In this document: positions 58,521-64,000 of the stretch, piece by piece
Layout of the letters: each line of letters opens with the position of its first letter
How positions within the stretch are numbered: position 1 is the stretch's first letter
Assembly: GCA_015680685.1 (NCBI GenBank)
Contig: MNCI01017783.1
Location: 163,081 to 227,080 of the forward strand
Direction of reading: 5' to 3'
Origin: Gnetum montanum
Lineage: Eukaryota > Streptophyta > Gnetopsida > Gnetales > Gnetaceae
Length of the DNA: 64,000 nt
Notes under the pieces: generated by a model
Seen by the model: the letters and a program-made list of their open reading frames with translations, nothing else
What the model was told of the DNA's origin: nothing
The model's database searches: none
Program-made: the position numbers and the translations under genes

Positions 58521-59720
58521 ACTAACTGGTATGATGGTATTCTCACGTACCTTCTCACTGAGGAGATGCAACAAGAATGGGAAAATAGAAAGAAATAACA
58601 ATTTTTTCACCAACAAAAACACTTCATGAAAATCAATGAATACCTTTACAAGGTATGTGTTGATGGCCTGGTTTAATGGTGTGTACCTGATGATGATCAA
58701 CTGCATGTTCTCCAAGATGCTCATGAGGACCCTTGTGGGGGCCACTATGCTGAGAGATGCACAACAATTAAGATCCTTATGGTAGGGTATTACTGGCCAA
58801 TACTTTTTAGTGATGCTCACCCATTCATTTTCTAATATGATTGCTACCAACACAATGGTGGAATGACTACTCATATGGAGGGGCCTCAATAGTAGATCCA
58901 ACCACTAAAGCCCTTCAATATTTGGTGCATTAATTTCATAGCTTCCATCACTTCCATGTCCAATGAAAAGATGTACATCATTATAGCTATTAACTATTGT
59001 ATGAAGTGGGTAGAATCGGTAGCTATCACTGATTGCAGATCTTCTATGGCTACTCAATTTGTATAATAGCATGTTGTAAATAGGTTTGGGATGCCACGTG
59101 CACTTATTTCTAATAATGGAACTCAATTTATAGGCACCACCTTTTGAAAGCTCATGTAGCACTTGGGGGGTTGAGCATTAACTAACAACACCCTACCACC
59201 CCCAAGCTAATGGTCAAGCAGGAGTTATGATTAGGAAGATCACAAAAATATTAATAAGAATAGTTAGTAAATATAGGAAGGATTTGAGCACAAAATTCAA
59301 TGATGTTGTTTGGGCCTATTGCTCCACTTGAAAACTTCCTATTGGCTACACTCCCTATGAGCTTGTGTACGAAAAACTACCAATTCTTCCTATCAAAGTG
59401 GAGTTCAATACATTATCAATCACCTTTGACCTTTTCTTTGACCTTAGCCTAGCATAAAAAGAAACGTTAATGAATCTTAACATGCTAGATAAGAACTAAA
59501 TGGTGGCCCTGTCATCTAACAAAGTGCATAAGGCATTTAGTAAACAATGCCATGACCTTAGAATCTAAAAATTAAAATTTCAACCAAGAGATAAGGTTCT
59601 ATAATTTCCTACACACATACCACAAAGAACTAAATTTTAAACATTATGATAGGGACCTTATATTATCTATGAAACCTTTCCCTCTAGGGCCATGTTAATC
59701 TAAAAACCTGAAAGCCCAAA
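58521..59720 (+). pseudogene. pol: Integrase of the outer Athila element
   Basis: Homologous to 48576-48127. Catalytic positions read I-N-F-I, S-N-N-G and G-Q-A-G-V, so all three acidic residues are gone. The C-terminal K-F-Q-P-R-D-K-V and Y-E-T-F-P-S-R are kept. Confidence 0.85.
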
Positions 59721-61789
59721 CAAAAAGCTACTAGTCAACATGGAATAAATAAAATCTTTTCAAGAACCTAGGAGATCCAATGATTCAAGACACCTCAATG
59801 GATAGACATGCATGCTCAACTTTTTGGATCTCCTCCTTCCAAATCAGTTGTGGGGGAGATGGCCATCAATGCTAATCAATCAAAGTGGCTCCTTAGTTTT
59901 CATTTTTTCTATTTTTCATAATTTTTGTTTTGCATCATTTTTAGTATATTTTTTCTTTCTTCAATATTTTACAATTTCTTCTATATTTTCCTTAATTTGG
60001 TTTGGAATTTTTCTTATGTTTTCCTTTATTGCTTCCAGGACTTTGTGCAAATGTAGTTGTCAATTGATGGTGGCTTGGACTATATTGTTATTTGATTGTT
60101 AATGTCTAGATTCTATCTTTGAATCTTGATGATGATAAATAAGACATGGTTTCTTTTCATGATAATAGTCAATGAGCCCACATCACCCACTAATCCACGT
60201 AACACTATGGTATTTCCTTGTTTTGAAAGTATGAGGTCCCTTCTTAAAAAGAAACTTTTAATGAACTTGTGCCTTGGTAGTTTCCAAACTTGGGAAGGAT
60301 TAAATGAATAGATAAGGATGTGACTTCAAGGTGATTTGATGTTCTTTGTACCTACCCATCCTCTTGGGTGCATAAGTGTTTCCATGGATATCTCACCATG
60401 CTAGTGTCAACCAATAATAAAAAGTAAAGTCTTTGCATGATCTGGTTCCCATTCAAAAATTGAAAAAAAAAACACACACACACTAATGGAAATTCAAAGC
60501 ACACCCCTTAGACAAAATTATGGACTACAAGCATTAGTTATGGAACTAGAAATACATGTTATCCATGCTTGAAGGTCCCCTCTAACTAAGGGTCATTTCA
60601 CTTCCTACTTCTCTTTTCTTTTCTTTTAGGAATGGTGATTGATCTATGGGGATATTCTTGTGCCTTGAGGGGTGGATGAGTCTAAGAGTGTCAATGCGAA
60701 GTCACTAGAAGAGGTTGGTCTTAATTTAGGCTAAGGATGAACATTATCTGGTCATATTAACCACAAAATCCATAAGGGACTTCATGTGACCACAATACAG
60801 GACTCCATTCCACACTCTACTTCATCTGTCTATGCTTTCCATAACTCACCTCACTAATGTTTCTCATATTTGTTTCAATGTCTTGGTTTAATACAGTCAA
60901 CATTCTTTAATAGTTTCTTTTATGATTTGGTCATTCACTAACCATAACCGTTAATCATCCATGGGGCCCATGGACTCCTTGGTTTGAGGGCATGTAGGAC
61001 ATGCAAGGGCACGAACCTACTATGGGGAGGATCCACTTACATACTCCTTGGTTGGCTTGGTTAATTTCCTCATCCCTTAGGCATTTTTGCATTTAAATAT
61101 TTTGTGCTCCACATTGGTTACATCTAGGTGTGTACTTCTTCATTCAAATTCTCTACATTAAATCTCCTTTTTTATAAATATTCTAGCCCTCTTCAAGCAT
61201 TTCATCATGTTCTTGGCTTTCTTGGCTTCCTTTGGACTTCATTTTCTTTCAAAAATTCCTTGTTTTACTTAGTTTTTGAAATGCAAAAATTTTAACATTC
61301 AACTATGTCGACGCCATCGGGTTGATGTAATGTAAAAATTCTATATATGTGTGCCCACACTTTGCCATTTTTACACATTTTTTCTAAATGCACAAGGAGT
61401 TTTTACCATTCTAAGAGCCTATAGCCTTCCAAAGCCCATATCTCACAAATCACTTGTCTAATTAATCCTATTCTTTAGCCCTATAGCTATTGAAGTTGAG
61501 CTTTATGTTGTGGACCCATAAACCTTAGGTTTCTGACAAAATGTTTTTTGATTTTTTGCTAACTCCCACAAGGTTTAACTAATAAAATAATATTAAAATC
61601 ACTAATTCATGAGAGTTAAACCTTTCTAATGAACTCTAGTAGCCATCTATGTGAAATAATGATAAAATAATATTAAAATAATCAAATCTTCCATGATTAC
61701 AACTTAGCCAAGTGTAACCAATCCAAAGAGGCAAGGTATTAATAATGTTCAAGTTACATACCAAATGCTAATCTTTGGTCATGTTGTGA
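59721..61789 (+). other. Post-integrase spacer of the outer Athila element
   Basis: AT-rich sequence aligning with 7349-8296 and 4440-4100 on -. It contains T-rich runs at 59900-60010 and an A/AC run near 60462-60482. No gene is supported. Confidence 0.6.
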
Positions 61790-61795
61790 TTATAG

Positions 61796-62560
61796 ATGGC
61801 ACATAGACCAAGGGAAAAACATGGACAAGAGGTAGGACCATCCCAACCAAGGAATAAGTAACATAGAACTAGAAGGGGCCAATAGCCAAAATAGCCCTAG
61901 GAACAAGTAGTTGAAACGCATACAATAGGACCTCTTCAGGAGGAGCCCAAAGTGGAATCTGTTTGACAAATTACCAAAGCTGAAATAGAGCAATCCCACT
62001 AAGATGAGGCACCAAAACTAAGGCCAAACCTTGAGGTCACCTTAATAGATGCCTACCTTAGGAAAATCAAGTCTAAGAAGATTCAACGTTAGGTTCTCCA
62101 AGAGCTGAACTTTGGTATCTTCTTGGACTTCACTCCAAAAGAAGCCAAACTCAATTACATAGTTCTTCCATGTGGCCTATTCTTACCTCTAGTGGAGAAT
62201 GGTACATGGGAGAAATATATATCTTCTAAAATAATAGGCAAGTTGATGCCACTATGAAAATAAAGGACATCAATGTGTCCTACTCGGTGGAGGCCATCTC
62301 TTAGGCCCTTAGGTTGCCAAACACTAGGACAACCTTGGCAAAAATCTCAACACAAGTACACCTAGAGGTAAAGAAGGAGTGGGTAAAACAATGCTATGCA
62401 GTTAACTACAAGGAATATGGTGCACTCACAACAAAAAAATGTGCATACTTTAAGATCATGGCCTACCACCTTAATTTGGTGATGATTCCAAGCAAGGTAA
62501 CATCCTTCTTTGCTCGTGCATGCACAACTCTAAGTGGAAAATTTCCTACCAATCTCCCAT
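61796..62560 (+). pseudogene. Third ORF of the outer Athila element
   Basis: Coding-like sequence starting near ATG 61796 (M-A-H-R-P-R-E-K) and continuing through stops to about 62560. It includes L-N-F-G-I-F-L-D-F-T, Y-S-V-E-A-I-S-x-A-L-R-L-P-N-T and F-K-I-M-A-Y-H-L-N-L-V-M. The start, position and the A-I-x-x-A-L-x-L-P-N phrase fit the extra 3' ORF that Athila elements carry (sometimes called env-like or putative plant transposon protein). No membrane segment is visible. Confidence 0.55.
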
Positions 62561-62808
62561 AGCTAATCTATCTTAAGATAGATAAGAGTTTCAAAGAAAA
62601 CAAGCATGGAAAAAAGGCACTCCCCTTCTAGTGCTTGATCCAAAAACTATGCAAAAGGGGAGGGATAGCTCGCTACTCAAATGATACACTTTAACATGCT
62701 CCTACTACCTTTTGAGTAGAAATGATGAAAGACAAGATGCCTGCTAAGATGTAAGAAGAGAAGCAACAACCACCACCATCCACTCATGAAACAACATTGG
62801 AAGGTAGT

Positions 62809-63649
62809 TGATGAACCATGATATTGGGGCCACAATATCACATCTGCGATATCGGGTACACAATATCAGAGCCTACCATGCGATGTCGGATACCCGATAT
62901 CAAGACCTACCTCCTTGCCTATAAATAAGAGGCAGGCGCACTTGGTTTTGTAATTAGATAGTTAGTCCCTTAGCAAAACTCTTGCCTTTTCTTCCCTCCA
63001 GAGCTAGAATTATTTCTGTGTGCCTGCACTAGGTGTCATCAAGTGAACGGATCTTTATTCGAGCATTGTGTACCTAAGCACACCTTGTGTACAGCAATAA
63101 AGATGAACTTTATGATAAACCTTGTAGCATCCAGAATAGATTAATTAGTGTTAGTTGATGTTATTAATTACTTTATTAGTTAATTAATGATTCTCTCTCA
63201 CCCTACAACTCTCCTAGGTAAGCACACATAGTACAATTACTTTGAGCATGTGTGTAACACTTGGTAACCTAGTAACGATTAGCGTTTGATAATCCCAGTA
63301 GTGTTGCGCTAGTTCAGGATGTGTACAGCAAGTGAAAATGGATACTGGTGTTAGGATTAGTTAAAGCCTAGTTAATCAATAGTTAATTTAAATTAGTTAC
63401 TTAGTTATCTCTCTCTCCTCCCTTATTAGCAGCAGGACATAAAAACATAAAAGCTATAAAAATCATATGCCTCAAGCTTACTTAACCATACAATCGTGAC
63501 ATACAAGTAAGTTTGGGAAGACAACAATCAACCAACCCGTCCTTGTTCCACAAGGGTGCATAAGCACTTAGTCCTTGGAAATCGACCGAATCATGCATGG
63601 AATGCTCATATTAGTATGGTTGAGCGTAGGGGTACCTGGCCGCTCATCA
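62809..63649 (+). repeat. Athila LTR shared by two tandem internal regions
   Basis: 841 bp, TGATGAACC to CTCATCA. The left side is the polypurine end of one element; the right side is a PBS and gag start. TATA box CCTATAAATA near 62918-62927. U3 has inverted GATATC/CGATATC words. Confidence 0.85.
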
Positions 63650-63650
63650 T

Positions 63651-63669
63651 TGGCATCGTTGCTAGGGAC
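63651..63669 (+). promoter_or_regulatory. Primer-binding site after the right-hand Athila LTR
   Basis: TGGCATCGTTGCTAGGGAC, a match to the tRNA-Asp complement with a few transitions, one base after the LTR. Confidence 0.82.
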
Positions 63670-63785
63670 TTACTTGTTTGTGCACTAATTAGAACTTAGG
63701 AAATCATTCACATCATTGGAATGAACCCTTAGGGTTGATTGAGAAAATAATAAAAAAGAGTAAATTGCACACTGGCCAGACAAGT

Positions 63786-64000
63786 ATGTCTCCTTCTTCG
63801 TACGAAAGCACCTCACCGCCTAAGTCTGAAACAAGAAACAATCAGCAGCGTAATACACATGACATTGATTTGCTAGCCCCTCAACAAGTTTGAGTGGTAT
63901 ATATTCATCCTAATGAGTATATACTAGAATTCACCTTTATCCTCCATCAAGATGAACAACTGCATTGGTGAGACTTAGAAGGTAACATAGTGTTACCTCC
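63786..64000 (+). pseudogene. gag: Gag start of the right-hand Athila internal region
   Basis: ATG 63786 opens M-S-P-S-S-Y-E-S-T-S. The frame has TGA stops near 63891 and 63969, then H-P-N-E-Y-I-L-E-F-T-F-I-L-H-Q, matching the gag of element C (55488 downward). It is cut by the window edge. Confidence 0.65.

Larger units (their letters stand above)
56464..62808 (+). mobile_element. Outermost Athila-type element, right part
   Basis: This continues the frame broken at 1413. It holds the protease end, RT, RNase H, integrase, a long spacer and a third ORF, and ends in a purine-rich GGAAGGTAG next to the LTR at 62809. The junction with the left part is supported by the homologous uninterrupted sequence on - at about 52775. 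Confidence 0.85.

Noticed and set aside
1-64000. tRNA or rRNA genes
   Set aside because: No cloverleaf or rRNA segment was recognised; the only tRNA-like words are the primer-binding sites.

Overview
This window looks like repeat-rich nuclear DNA from a seed plant with a large genome. A gymnosperm is plausible from the age, size and depth of the elements, but nothing in the sequence proves it. I recognise no ordinary host gene. Almost every base falls into a nest of Ty3/gypsy LTR retrotransposons, read here from long terminal repeats, target-site duplications, primer-binding sites, polypurine tracts and pol motifs.

The nest has four levels on alternating strands. Level 1 is an Athila-type element on + (gag/protease at 1-1413, then protease-RT-RNaseH-integrase-third ORF at 56464-62808 and an LTR at 62809-63649). 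It is split by level 2, an Athila-type element on - (1414-56463, flanked by GTGGT/GTGAT). Level 2 contains a 2.9-kb LTR-like insertion (4460-7343, CTTAA on both sides), two solo LTRs (48950-49819 and 50475-51370) and level 3, a giant Tat-type element on + called element A here (8297-47376, ATAAG on both sides). Element A is split inside its reverse transcriptase by level 4, a second Tat-type element on -, called element B (21512-42310, GTGGT on both sides). Both A and B carry the dual RNase H of the Tat lineage.

The most interesting content is inside A and B. Each has, between its protease and its reverse transcriptase, a large spliced gene on the strand opposite to gag and pol: 14540-19886 (-) in A and 30034-34826 (+) in B. 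Eight exons with GT-AG introns line up one to one between the copies. Exon 3 is 272 nt in both, exon 4 is 1,048 nt in both, and exon 2 is 450/451 nt. The deduced protein is about 1,090 residues, with a basic start, two unrecognised globular regions, a long coiled-coil exon and a short acidic tail. It is about 59% identical between copies over the core of exon 4. Both copies are now pseudogenes, but the divergence pattern suggests the gene was maintained while the two families separated. Extra antisense ORFs are known in some Tat elements (for example Grande), but an eight-exon antisense gene between protease and RT is not something I know to be described.

The gene is surrounded by minisatellites that share a CpG-containing core, CAGCGT, always on the antisense gene's strand in the leader and gene arrays. 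The same words recur in the LTRs and in the post-PBS leader of each element. A second 20-bp repeat family (AGTTTAA...CGGAC) flanks the cassette in both elements.

Two N gaps (8108-8226 and 28167-28640) interrupt element C's 3' region and element B's RT. All gag, pol and antisense reading frames contain stops or frameshifts, so nothing here looks autonomously active.
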